Virus record (IMG/VR): IMGVR_UViG_3300009104_000087
Span: 1-29,488 of that record
Direction: 5' to 3' (one strand)
Source: a virus
DNA length: 29,488 bases
Both the position numbers and the translations under genes were made by a program. The notes beneath the pieces were generated by a model that saw only the letters and a list, made by a program, of their open reading frames with translations, made no database searches and was not told the origin of the DNA. Positions within the stretch are counted from its first letter, which is position 1; the number at the start of each line of letters is the position of its first letter. Positions 7,784 through 16,244 of the stretch are shown in pieces.

Positions 7784-8047
7784 ATGAAGATAAAAGTATT
7801 AGGCACAGAAGCTGCTTGTGGTACAAGCACAACCAATGGCTCTAATTTTGGCAGTTCAACTGCTGTAAGACTTGTAAACACTGGCACGACTGATAGATTA
7901 ATATCAGTCGAAACCAGTGGAAATGTCCTTATTGGAACATTTACATTAAAGGCATCTGCAACAGAAGTTGTTGATAAAGGTGCCTCTGATGAAATATTTG
8001 CCGCTAACGCCGAAGTTAAGGGTGTTGGTGTTGCACAAACATCATAG
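7784..8047 (+). CDS. Small beta-rich structural protein
   Basis: 87 aa, Thr/Ser/Ala/Val-rich with short strands (TAVRLVNTGTTDRLISVET; GTFTLKASATEVVDKG). Composition matches the 189-aa structural protein 17 bases upstream, and the two probably form a co-transcribed virion pair. No enzyme motif. The compact strand pattern fits a small beta-sandwich decoration protein or a tail or fibre component. Confidence 0.7.
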   Translation: MKIKVLGTEAACGTSTTNGSNFGSSTAVRLVNTGTTDRLISVETSGNVLIGTFTLKASATEVVDKGASDEIFAANAEVKGVGVAQTS

Positions 8048-8055
8048 GAAAAACA

Positions 8056-8490
8056 ATGAAAACATTTTTAGAATACATAAACGAAGACCATTCACTAGAT
8101 GGATTCAGTGGCGCAGGCCTCAGTTCTTCTCATATCCCTTATGATATAGAAGACGCCGAAGTTAAGGCAAGAGTCAACGCAATCTTAGGACATGTTGCAG
8201 TAAGTGAGTTTTTAAATCCTCACGCTGCTATCGCTCAGATGGAATCTAAGTTATCACAACTTGGTCTCATGAAGATGAGGTCAGTAGAAGGTCATGGTGA
8301 AGTCCAACAAGAAGAGATAACTGGTTCAGGTGAACTAGACTTACAATTCTCTTGGTTGGGAGAAACTATTGGTAAATCAGTAGACACACCTATCGACCAG
8401 TTAGACAAAGAAGAAAAAGTAGTATCTTTAAAAGTTAAATACGAACAACTTGACACAGGTTCGTTCAAAGTTTACGGTTCTTTAGTCTAA
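8056..8490 (+). CDS. Protein with capsid-targeting-like N-terminus
   Basis: 144 aa of unknown family. The first residues MKTFLEYINED closely match the T4 internal-protein targeting sequence (MKTYxEFIxE), including an (I)-N-E|D cleavage-type site at residues 8-10. The body starts with an amphipathic region (DAEVKARVNAILGHVAVSEF) and ends in beta sequence (KVVSLKVKYEQLDTGSFKVYG). It follows the small structural gene by 8 bases and ends at the strong hairpin. A head-packaged protein is the best guess. Confidence 0.7.
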   Translation: MKTFLEYINEDHSLDGFSGAGLSSSHIPYDIEDAEVKARVNAILGHVAVSEFLNPHAAIAQMESKLSQLGLMKMRSVEGHGEVQQEEITGSGELDLQFSWLGETIGKSVDTPIDQLDKEEKVVSLKVKYEQLDTGSFKVYGSLV

Positions 8491-8497
8491 ATCTCTT

Positions 8498-8535
8498 TAG
8501 TTATAGTCTACTAAATATCTTAGTGGACTTAACTA
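8498..8535 (+). other. Strong stem-loop between late genes
   Basis: TAGTTA (8498-8503), a bulged T, AGTCTACTAA (8505-8514), loop ATATC (8515-8519), TTAGTGGACT (8520-8529), TAACTA (8530-8535): a 16-bp stem with one G-T pair and one bulge. It starts 8 bases after a stop codon and ends 15 bases before the next ATG. No U-run follows on either strand, so a simple intrinsic terminator is doubtful; mRNA stabilisation or RNase processing fits as well. Confidence 0.7.
8510..8517 (+). promoter_or_regulatory. Possible late promoter box (ACTAAATA) in hairpin apex
   Basis: ACTAAATA matches TATAAATA at 6 of 8 bases and holds the CTAAATA core. It lies in the apex of the hairpin, 33 bases before the ATG at 8551. 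The next gene has no better candidate. Confidence 0.35.
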
Positions 8536-8550
8536 CATCAACATTATATT

Positions 8551-8922
8551 ATGGGTCTTTTTGACAAAATCACAGCAAAAAACTTTAATGCATACGCACA
8601 GAAGCATTATGATGATCCTCAATGTGAAGACATTGAAGACTTTAATGAAGACCTGCGTAGATTTCGCTATTTAAAACGATTACTACATCGTTATCATGAG
8701 AATGGTGAGATGCGTGAAAGACTCATGTTAAATCATATCATATGTCTATTCAATGTATTTGGATATGAACCTTGTATGAGAATGTTAGAATTTAAGATAA
8801 AAGATGAAGAACATTGGTCATCCATTAAGACTATGTTGTTATATCTCGGACTCATTGAAGAGGGTTGGTTAATAGATTACCCGATAGATGAGAAACTTGC
8901 ACAAAGATTGAGAGACCTATAA
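8551..8922 (+). CDS. Conserved small marine-phage protein, unknown function
   Basis: 123 aa, helical, Arg- and Leu-rich. The N-terminus (MGLFDKITAKNF) and internal pattern (EDLRRFRYLKRLLHRY; LMLNHIICLFNVFG) resemble a family of about 120 aa that I recall in T4-like marine myoviruses, with no known function. No catalytic or metal motif stands out. Its stop codon lies directly against the first base of tRNA-Thr, so both are probably on one transcript. Confidence 0.75.
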   Translation: MGLFDKITAKNFNAYAQKHYDDPQCEDIEDFNEDLRRFRYLKRLLHRYHENGEMRERLMLNHIICLFNVFGYEPCMRMLEFKIKDEEHWSSIKTMLLYLGLIEEGWLIDYPIDEKLAQRLRDL

Positions 8923-8999
8923 GCTGGTGTAGCTCAGTTGGCCAGAGCAGGGGTTTTGTAAACCTCAGGTCGTCAGTTCGAATCTGACCACCAGCTCCA
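8923..8999 (+). tRNA. tRNA-Thr(TGT)
   Basis: Complete 77-base cloverleaf with encoded CCA. Acceptor stem 8923-8929 pairs with 8989-8995 (7 bp); D stem 8932-8935/8945-8948; anticodon stem 8950-8954/8962-8966 with one G-T pair and loop TTTGTAA, anticodon TGT at 8957-8959; T stem 8972-8976/8984-8988 with loop TTCGAAT; CCA at 8997-8999. It reads ACA, a likely common codon in this A+T-rich genome. It begins at the base after the preceding stop codon, so release needs host 5' processing within the coding transcript. Confidence 0.97.
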
Positions 9000-9012
9000 G
9001 GCGTTTTAAAAA

Positions 9013-9020
9013 CATAAATA
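9013..9020 (+). promoter_or_regulatory. T4-like late promoter box (CATAAATA)
   Basis: CATAAATA lies 13 bases after the tRNA end and 5 bases before the ATG at 9026, with no Shine-Dalgarno in between. It follows the same short-spacer pattern as 1232-1239. Confidence 0.6.
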
Positions 9021-9025
9021 GATAT

Positions 9026-9643
9026 ATGGTCGGAAGAGTAATAGACAGTTTAATTGTGTTCAGGATTTTGAAGATGTTGACAACAGACTTCAAAAAAACT
9101 CCTGCATATAAGTTTGGTTTCATTGATTCTAAGGGAAAGAGAATTAAGTTTCTGCCTGACCCGAACAACAAGAATCAACTCTTGCCCAATGAACCAAAGA
9201 CCAGAGAAGAGAAAAACTCACTTACACCATTACATAGATTGGTTTTCAATCTTAAGAAACTAATTAGAATGGTGCCATTTGGTAAGACTGCATTTGCATC
9301 ATATGCCGTTGCACTTGCATTATTAAAAGAAGAAACTAAACTAGATTCAGACCAAGCAGACGAACTGTTTGAGAAATTCTATAGACATCTAAAAGAAGAA
9401 GATATCTTTCATGCAGATATGATAACAGAAGGTGTAGAAGTTGGAAGACTTATGCATCAGGATATCTATAGACTGAGAAGAAGACTTGAACAAAACTTCG
9501 ATGAGAACGGAGAGATTAAAGTTTACGAAGAGAAATCCATTGTCACCAATGTAGTTAATAACAGTATTGGTTATGGTGTTCTCATATACGAAGGAAGAAT
9601 AGGAGACGATAAAATCCTATTCACGGCAGAAGATGTATATTAA
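9026..9643 (+). CDS. Conserved marine T4-like phage protein
   Basis: 205 aa. The start (MVGRVIDSLIVFRILKMLTTDF) and a central block (HRLVFNLKKLIRMVPFGKTAFASYA) fit a family I recall in marine T4-like phages that begins near this Met, which supports ATG 9026 despite the lack of a ribosome site. The C-terminal half is acidic and helical and ends in a short beta region. No enzyme motif is visible. It overlaps the PAP2-fusion gene by 11 bases, so the two are probably co-expressed late proteins. Confidence 0.72.
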   Translation: MVGRVIDSLIVFRILKMLTTDFKKTPAYKFGFIDSKGKRIKFLPDPNNKNQLLPNEPKTREEKNSLTPLHRLVFNLKKLIRMVPFGKTAFASYAVALALLKEETKLDSDQADELFEKFYRHLKEEDIFHADMITEGVEVGRLMHQDIYRLRRRLEQNFDENGEIKVYEEKSIVTNVVNNSIGYGVLIYEGRIGDDKILFTAEDVY

Positions 9644-11681
9644 CGAAGTATTATATCATATAGACGAAGATTATAGGAAGTATTGTGACACCATAGATTT
9701 GGTGTGCGAAGAGATTCTATTAGAAGATGCAAAAGAGAAAGATGCATGGTTCTTCGACATGTCGCCTGAGAAACAAAAAGAATATATCAAGGCACATCCA
9801 GATTCAGAGAAGACAAAACAGTTAAAGAAACAACTCGCAAAGATGAAGAAGGGTGACGACTCAAAACCTACTTCAAAGGATACCCCAAAGAAACAAGACA
9901 AACCCGAACCCAAATCAAAAGACAAACCAGAAGAACCCAAAAAAGATAATACAGTTGGTGGTGCATTACCAGACACAGTTGCAGATTTAAAATCACATGT
10001 TAAGGGTGTTAGAGATGCCGTTGGTGCAGACTTAGAAACTATTGCAACTGCATTTAAAGAACCGTCAGTCTATAACACAGTTAAGGCAATTGGTGGTTCT
10101 ATATCTGCATCATCAAAAGTTGTAATGGGAACACTCAGAACTGTAGGCAAAACTCTTACACTTGGTGGTGCTGCCATTCATGACACGAAAGCCTTCCAAC
10201 AATTAGAGAAGGGTCTTATTAAAACAGATGAGTTCATGAGTAAAAACAAGGCACTCGCAACTATGAGTGCTGTTGCAGTATCAGGACTTGCAATAGGTCA
10301 GTGGTTGAGAATGTCATTCTCAGGTGATATAGAGTCTGATTTTGACCTCACTATAATCCCAGCCGCCTTTGCTGGTAACGCTGGTTTTGCAGACCTTATC
10401 GCCACACCTGATGGCATTAAAGGCATAGGGTTATTAAGTGCAGGTATGGCTACAGGTGGTTTACCCATTTGGATGGGTGGTCCAGTAGGACTTGCAATGG
10501 CACTAACATATTCAGGACTTAAGAGTGCAGGTGAAACTGAAAAGGGTAAAGAAATTAAGAAAAAGATGGTAGATTACGCAAATCAAATGGGTGACACCAT
10601 TGGTGATGTTGCGAAAAAAGCTGATAAAAAACTAGGATTAGATAAGAAATCCACACCGACCATGAAAGATGTTAAAGATACGATGTGGGGTAAAGGCAAA
10701 CATTCAACTAAGAAACCTAGAATGAGTGAAGAAGAATTTGATAGAAGTTTAGTTGAGTCAGTTTTAGTTCTTCAAACTCCAACACAAGCAGACGAATATA
10801 TTGCTGACAAGATAATGGAAATCTTGAAGAAATCTAATTTCAAACAGAAACAAGCACTGGCGAAGAAGTTTGGTATCAAACTCTTCAAAAGAGGAAAGAA
10901 GATGGCCATCGAGTCAGTTGTAAATATAAATTCAGTAGTCTTTGCACCCAAAGATGAATTAAAACAACCGAAATATGAAGAGATAGATATCTTTGAAGAA
11001 GGTTGGGACAGTATCAAGTTAGACCCACCATCAGAAAATAGTTCAGGTCAAACAAAGAAAGAATTAACACAAGTAATAGATGAGTCAAATAATGCAAGTG
11101 ACGAAGCGATAAAACAATACATCAATTGTGATGAAGACGCCAACTATTACATAAAAGAATATATGGAAGATTCAGACTTAGAGTTTGATGAAGAGGAAGT
11201 TGACTACATTAAGAGTCAATGTAAACCTATAGGCAGACATTACAAGAACATGTATAATCGTCCTAGACCATATCAACTCGCAGAAGAATATAACATGGAG
11301 TTAAACAAGTTCAAAACAGGAACTGCAAATACACCATCATATCCTTCCAGTCACGCACTACAATCATATGTTGTCGCAAATTTCTATGCAAAGAAATATC
11401 CAGAACACGAGGGTAATCTAAGAGATATGGCAGACATATGTGCATGGGGTAGAGTTCAAGCAGGACTACATTACCCAAGTGACTACAAGGCAGGTATAAA
11501 ACTTGCAGATGAAGTATCAAAATATTTTAAAGAAACTATAGAAGAAGATGCACCAGTGAATTCTACAGGCAGTGCCGTATCAACAGACACGCCTCTAGTA
11601 AAAAGAAATAAGTATCAGAAAAAGAATGAGAAAGATAGTAAAAATATCTATAAACGAATTCTTAAAAGATACGATTACTAA
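9633..11681 (+). CDS. Virion-type protein with C-terminal PAP2-like acid phosphatase domain
   Basis: 682 aa. The N-terminus has I-N-E|V and L-L-E|D sites (residues 3-5 and about 32), then a Lys/Pro/Asp-rich linker (about 60-110). A glycine/alanine-rich hydrophobic middle follows (about 205-290, with MSAVAVSGLAIGQWL and GLPIWMGGPVGLAMALTY). The last 160 residues hold all three signatures of PAP2/class A acid phosphatases: K538-x6-R545-P, P571-S-S-H574 and R607-x5-H613-x3-D617. Such enzymes remove phosphate through a phospho-histidine. The only departures are PSSH for PSGH and GR for SR. The fusion suggests a head-packaged or ejected enzyme that could act on lipid or small phosphoesters. Substrate and location are inference. 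Confidence 0.78.
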   Translation: MYINEVLYHIDEDYRKYCDTIDLVCEEILLEDAKEKDAWFFDMSPEKQKEYIKAHPDSEKTKQLKKQLAKMKKGDDSKPTSKDTPKKQDKPEPKSKDKPEEPKKDNTVGGALPDTVADLKSHVKGVRDAVGADLETIATAFKEPSVYNTVKAIGGSISASSKVVMGTLRTVGKTLTLGGAAIHDTKAFQQLEKGLIKTDEFMSKNKALATMSAVAVSGLAIGQWLRMSFSGDIESDFDLTIIPAAFAGNAGFADLIATPDGIKGIGLLSAGMATGGLPIWMGGPVGLAMALTYSGLKSAGETEKGKEIKKKMVDYANQMGDTIGDVAKKADKKLGLDKKSTPTMKDVKDTMWGKGKHSTKKPRMSEEEFDRSLVESVLVLQTPTQADEYIADKIMEILKKSNFKQKQALAKKFGIKLFKRGKKMAIESVVNINSVVFAPKDELKQPKYEEIDIFEEGWDSIKLDPPSENSSGQTKKELTQVIDESNNASDEAIKQYINCDEDANYYIKEYMEDSDLEFDEEEVDYIKSQCKPIGRHYKNMYNRPRPYQLAEEYNMELNKFKTGTANTPSYPSSHALQSYVVANFYAKKYPEHEGNLRDMADICAWGRVQAGLHYPSDYKAGIKLADEVSKYFKETIEEDAPVNSTGSAVSTDTPLVKRNKYQKKNEKDSKNIYKRILKRYDY

Positions 11682-11687
11682 TAAATT

Positions 11688-12851
11688 ATGGAAAGATTTT
11701 ATAACTACCTAGCCCTAGGTACCTCGCTCGCAATTGCAGGTATCGCCGCTTACTTTTCAGTCATAGGACTTGCAACGATATTTGCAGGTGCGGCTTTGGG
11801 TGTCATTATTATGACATCTGTATTAGAGTTTGGTAAGATAGTCACGGCAGCCTATCTACATATATTTTGGGAAAAACTCAATTATATGAAATACTATCTG
11901 GCATTGTCAGTATTTGTATTGATGTTGATTACTTCATTAGGGATATTTGGGTATCTAGCCAAGGCAAGTTCAGATACATCATATGCAACAGGTGTGGCAC
12001 AATCAGAAGTTAATAGAATAAACTCTCAAATCCAAAGAGAAGAGAATCAGATACAGACAATAGAAGAGAGAATAGTTGCTTTAAGTAATAGTGGTGTAGA
12101 TGTGACACGGTCTGTTGATGCACAAATAGAGATAAGAGATGGTGCATGGGACAGAGTTCAAGGCGACATAGACTACGCACAAGGACAGATAACCAGTCTA
12201 AGGGCCGAACTAACTGCATTAGATAAATCTGTTAATGACTTAAGGAATAGGGGTATTGAGACTATTACTGTATCAGAAGGTGTCTTTAATGAAGAGACTC
12301 AAGTAATAGATTATGTTCAACAGGCGAATGACTTATTTGCATCTCAATCAGAACAGAGACAACAGATTAGAGATGATATCAAAGAACAACAGTCGAATAT
12401 AGACAGATATAGAGAACAAGCCCAAGACACCATAGACGGTGCAAACACAGAGATAAGTAGATTACAAGAGTTGTCTACAGGTGATGTTGATGAGATTATA
12501 GTTAAGACAGAAGAATACAACACAGAGATTGATGTTATCTATGATGATATAAAGATACTCAAGGATGAAAGATTTGTATTTGAACAAGAAATATTAGGAT
12601 TCGAGGCGGAGATTGGCCCAATCAAGTATGTCGCAGAAGTGATATATGGCCAGGAAGAGAGTGTCAAGTACCTTGACAACGCTGTTAGGTGGGTGATTTT
12701 TGCGCTCATCTTTGTATTCGACCCCTTAGCGGTGTTATTATTGATTACCTCTACTGGCCTGATTGTTCGCAAGAAAAAAGACGATAAACCCAAAGTCGTA
12801 GAACAAAGATATATACTACAAGTACCCAAGTCTTTACGAAAAACCAACTAG
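11688..12851 (+). CDS. Membrane protein with long periplasmic or cytoplasmic coiled coil
   Basis: 387 aa. Three predicted TM helices lie near the N-terminus (about 8-27, 28-47 and 70-91). A long Glu/Gln/Asp-rich coiled coil covers about 100-310 (QSEVNRINSQIQREENQIQ), a fourth TM helix about 332-360 (VIFALIFVFDPLAVLLL), and a basic tail ends the protein. No catalytic motif. The same layout occurs in hypothetical proteins of marine myoviruses. It follows the PAP2 protein by 6 bases, so both may act at the host membrane, for example during DNA entry or phage exit; that is speculation. Confidence 0.75.
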   Translation: MERFYNYLALGTSLAIAGIAAYFSVIGLATIFAGAALGVIIMTSVLEFGKIVTAAYLHIFWEKLNYMKYYLALSVFVLMLITSLGIFGYLAKASSDTSYATGVAQSEVNRINSQIQREENQIQTIEERIVALSNSGVDVTRSVDAQIEIRDGAWDRVQGDIDYAQGQITSLRAELTALDKSVNDLRNRGIETITVSEGVFNEETQVIDYVQQANDLFASQSEQRQQIRDDIKEQQSNIDRYREQAQDTIDGANTEISRLQELSTGDVDEIIVKTEEYNTEIDVIYDDIKILKDERFVFEQEILGFEAEIGPIKYVAEVIYGQEESVKYLDNAVRWVIFALIFVFDPLAVLLLITSTGLIVRKKKDDKPKVVEQRYILQVPKSLRKTN

Positions 12852-12879
12852 TATTTTAACACATTTTACTGTATAATGG

Positions 12880-13923
12880 ATGTTAATGCTATGGTTAGAA
12901 CGAAAATATTTGTCTATGGTTATGGCGAACCTAGACCGCTCAAAATGGGTTAATGAAAACACATTAAATCACAGATGTCCTTATTGTGGTGACTCACAAA
13001 AGAATATCTACAAGTCTAGAGGATATCATTTTGTAAAGGACCAATCGTTCATTTACAAGTGTCATAATTGTGGAAAAACAACATCGAGTGTCAATTTTCT
13101 AAAAGAAAATTTTCCCACAATTCACAGAGAATATCTCAAAGAATTTTTGTCAGAAAAAGGGCATAAACCTAAAAGAAAAATGCCTCCAGCTGACAAATTT
13201 AAGTTCACCCCACGAGCGGATATTCTAAATAAAAGTGAGTCTAAGAACAGAGATAGCAGTTTAAAGGCAATCGCCTTTTTGGCATCTGAAAAGGCCGAGG
13301 CACGCAAATATCTTCTTGATAGAAAGGTGCCTGAGTATGCAATGAAAGATATCTGGTTCGTGCCTCATGCACAAACACTACATCTTTTGTCTAATAAGTA
13401 TACAGATAGAGTTCTAGGCAATGACCCTAGAATCGTATTGCCATTCTACGATGAGAATGGGAAATTAGTTGGGGTGTCTGGTCGTGCAATTAATAATTCA
13501 CCACTTAGATACTTAACAATGAGATTTCAAGATGATGTTCCACTCATCTTCAATTTGAATTCAGTGGACAGAACGAAGACAATTTATGTCACAGAGGGAC
13601 CCATAGATAGTCTATTCCTACCCAACGGTATCGCAGTAGCGGGTAGCGATTTTAAAAAGATACCAGAAGATATAAAGGACAACGCAATACTCGTTTATGA
13701 TAATGAACCACGAAACAAACAAATTATAAAGAAGATGGAAGAGGTCATCGACCTCGGCTATCGTGTTTGTATTTGGAATGATAAAAGAATAACAGAGTAT
13801 AAAGATATTAATGAAATGATTATGGGTGGTTTGAGTGAGAGTGAAGTCGTAGACATCATCAATAGTAATACAGTTTATGGTCTCTCAGCAAAATTACAAT
13901 TGATGGAGTACAAAAAAATATGA
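12880..13923 (+). CDS. 61: DNA primase, T4 gp61-like
   Basis: 347 aa, the same size class as T4 gp61, which makes RNA primers with the gp41 helicase. An N-terminal zinc-binding domain has C33-P-Y-C36 and C61-H-N-C64, followed by a TOPRIM-type core: GRAINNSPLRYLT, the acidic TEGPIDSLF, then VYDNEPRN. The C-terminus (YGLSAKLQLMEYKKI) parallels the gp61 C-terminus (GLMAKMRLSKYAKI). ATG 12886 has a weak GGA 5 bases upstream and may be the true start instead of 12880. A TATAAT at 12872-12877 may be a promoter -10, but no -35 fits. The stop overlaps nrdA (ATGA). Confidence 0.93.
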   Translation: MLMLWLERKYLSMVMANLDRSKWVNENTLNHRCPYCGDSQKNIYKSRGYHFVKDQSFIYKCHNCGKTTSSVNFLKENFPTIHREYLKEFLSEKGHKPKRKMPPADKFKFTPRADILNKSESKNRDSSLKAIAFLASEKAEARKYLLDRKVPEYAMKDIWFVPHAQTLHLLSNKYTDRVLGNDPRIVLPFYDENGKLVGVSGRAINNSPLRYLTMRFQDDVPLIFNLNSVDRTKTIYVTEGPIDSLFLPNGIAVAGSDFKKIPEDIKDNAILVYDNEPRNKQIIKKMEEVIDLGYRVCIWNDKRITEYKDINEMIMGGLSESEVVDIINSNTVYGLSAKLQLMEYKKI

Positions 13924-16244
13924 ATTCAGAAGTCAAGGTCATTAAGTCAGACGGTTCAAAAGTTTCAATAGATTTAGATAAGATACATATAATGGTAGAG
14001 AAAGCCTGTAGACATATTGCAGGTGTTTCAGAGTCACTAGTAGAGATGAACAGTGGTCTACAATTTTATGATGGCATCACAACTAAAGAAATACAGAAGA
14101 TTCTAATCAAGTCTGCAAGTGACTTAATCTCACTAGATAACCCAAATTATCAATTTGTAGCGGCCAGACTATTGTTGTTCGCAATACAGAAACAAGTCTT
14201 CAATACAAAGTGGAAGGATAAATCTAAAGACGACTCGTTAGACAAAATATATCCGCCATTAAAGGAATTGATAAAGAGAAATATAAAGAAGGGTCTTTAT
14301 TCAAATGACTTAATTTCTAAATACTCAGACGAGGAGTTAATTAAACTCAACTCATATCTAAAGCATGGTAGAGATTTAGATTTCACCTATGCAGGTTTAC
14401 AACAAGTAGTAGATAAGTATCTTATACAAGACAGGTCATCTAACACTTTGTTTGAAACACCGCAATACATGTATATGTTAATTGCAATGACACTGTTTCA
14501 AAATTACAATGGTCATGGCGAAAAAGATAGATTATGGTATATCAAGAAATATTATGATGCATCATCGACATTTAAAATAAACATACCCACGCCTATAATG
14601 GCAGGTGTAAGAACGCCGATGAAACAATTTGCATCATGTGTCCTAGTAGACAGTGATGATACTTTAGATTCATTATTCTCTAGTGACATGGCGATTGGTA
14701 GATATGTCGCCCAAAGAGCAGGCATTGGCATCAACGCAGGAAGAGTCAGAGGATTGGGTTCAAGAATAAGAGGTGGTGAAGTACAACACACAGGTGTTAT
14801 ACCATTTCTTAAGAAATTTGAGTCAACAGTTAGATGTTGCACTCAGAATGGAGTCAGAGGCGGAAGTGCAACAGTTCATTTCCCTATTTGGCACCAAGAG
14901 ATTGAAGACATTATTGTATTAAAGAACAATAAGGGAACAGAAGACAACAGAGTAAGAAAGTTAGATTACTCTATACAACTATCAGAGTTGTTTTATAAGA
15001 GATTTCTTCAAAATGGAGAAATAACATTATTCTCACCTCATGATGTGCCAGGTTTATATGATGCATTTGGCACGCCAGAGTTTGATGATATGTATGAGAA
15101 GTATGAAAATGCATACTCAATCCCTAAAAGAAAGATTAGTGCAAGAGAACTAATAACAGATTTATTGAAAGAACGAGCGGAGACTGGTCGTATCTACATC
15201 ATGAACATTGACCATTGTAATAGTCATAGTTCATTTACAGACAAGATTAATATGAGTAATCTTTGTCAAGAGATAACATTACCAACAGAACCCATACAAC
15301 ATATCGATGACCATGGTGGGGAGATTGCCTTATGTATATTAAGTGCAATCAATGTTGGTGTTATCAAAGATTCAGAATTAGAAGAGATATGTGACATTGC
15401 AGTCAGAGGTCTAGACGAGTTAATAGATTATCAAGAATATCCAGTGGCAGCCGCCGAAATGTCAACACTCGCAAGACGAAGTTTAGGCATAGGATACATT
15501 GGACTGGCACACTATTTAGCAAAAAACCGTGTCAAATATGGTGATGAGAGCGCCTGGAGACTCGTCCACGAGTTGTCCGAGAAATTCCAATACTATCTAC
15601 TCAAATCATCTACGACATTAGCGCAGGAAAAGGGTAAATGTGACTATTTTGATAGAACCAAGTATGCACAAGGCATATTACCCATAGACACATACAAGAA
15701 AGATGTAGATGATATAGTAAAACCCGAATATAAGATGGATTGGGAGAAACTAAGAGAAGAGATATTAACACATGGGTTGAGACACTCTACATTGACCGCA
15801 CAAATGCCAAGTGAATCGTCAAGTGTCACATCTAACGCAACTAATGGCATTGAACCACCTAGAGATTATCTATCAGTTAAGAAAAGTAAGAAGGGAACAC
15901 TCAAACAGATAGTTCCTCAATACTCACATCTTAAATCTGCATACACTTTATTGTGGGATATGGAAGATAACACAGGTTATATCAATATAGTTGCAGTAAT
16001 GCAAAAGTTCTTTGACCAAGGGATAAGTGGTAACTGGTCATATAATCCCGAGAATTATGATAATAATGAAGTTCCAGTCTCTATCATGGCAAGAGACTTG
16101 TTGAATACATATAAGTATGGATGGAAGACATCTTATTACCAAAACACAATGGATGGTAAAGTAGAAGATGTTATAGAAGAGCCACTACCTAGTGACCCTT
16201 TTGATTCCGATAGTGAGGAAGATTGTGATGCCTGTGCCATTTAA
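13920..16244 (+). CDS. nrdA: Ribonucleoside-diphosphate reductase class Ia, large subunit
   Basis: 774 aa, close to E. coli and T4 NrdA in length. An N-terminal ATP-cone region (VIKSDGSKVSIDLDKI) precedes the catalytic barrel. Expected catalytic residues are present: C240 (FASCVLV), N447-x-C449-x-E451 (NLCQE) and C472 (ALCILSA), with the radical-relay and specificity region MPSESSSVTSNATNGIEPP. The C-terminus keeps the swinging-arm pair C769-D-A-C772, which glutaredoxin or thioredoxin reduces. It reduces NDPs to dNDPs with NrdB. It is coupled to primase by a 4-base overlap and separated from nrdB by two oxygenase genes and one small gene. No intron or intein is visible. Confidence 0.98.
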   Translation: MNSEVKVIKSDGSKVSIDLDKIHIMVEKACRHIAGVSESLVEMNSGLQFYDGITTKEIQKILIKSASDLISLDNPNYQFVAARLLLFAIQKQVFNTKWKDKSKDDSLDKIYPPLKELIKRNIKKGLYSNDLISKYSDEELIKLNSYLKHGRDLDFTYAGLQQVVDKYLIQDRSSNTLFETPQYMYMLIAMTLFQNYNGHGEKDRLWYIKKYYDASSTFKINIPTPIMAGVRTPMKQFASCVLVDSDDTLDSLFSSDMAIGRYVAQRAGIGINAGRVRGLGSRIRGGEVQHTGVIPFLKKFESTVRCCTQNGVRGGSATVHFPIWHQEIEDIIVLKNNKGTEDNRVRKLDYSIQLSELFYKRFLQNGEITLFSPHDVPGLYDAFGTPEFDDMYEKYENAYSIPKRKISARELITDLLKERAETGRIYIMNIDHCNSHSSFTDKINMSNLCQEITLPTEPIQHIDDHGGEIALCILSAINVGVIKDSELEEICDIAVRGLDELIDYQEYPVAAAEMSTLARRSLGIGYIGLAHYLAKNRVKYGDESAWRLVHELSEKFQYYLLKSSTTLAQEKGKCDYFDRTKYAQGILPIDTYKKDVDDIVKPEYKMDWEKLREEILTHGLRHSTLTAQMPSESSSVTSNATNGIEPPRDYLSVKKSKKGTLKQIVPQYSHLKSAYTLLWDMEDNTGYINIVAVMQKFFDQGISGNWSYNPENYDNNEVPVSIMARDLLNTYKYGWKTSYYQNTMDGKVEDVIEEPLPSDPFDSDSEEDCDACAI

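Noticed and set aside
8923-8999. tRNA as a phage attachment site
   Set aside because: No integrase, no repeat of the tRNA 3' end and a lytic T4-like gene set.
8965-9171. Minus-strand open frame covering tRNA-Thr
   Set aside because: It reads through a complete tRNA and the promoter of the next gene.
12872-12877. TATAAT just before the primase gene as a promoter
   Set aside because: No -35-like hexamer at 16-18 bases, and the box lies only 2 bases before one start codon. Mentioned in the primase entry only.
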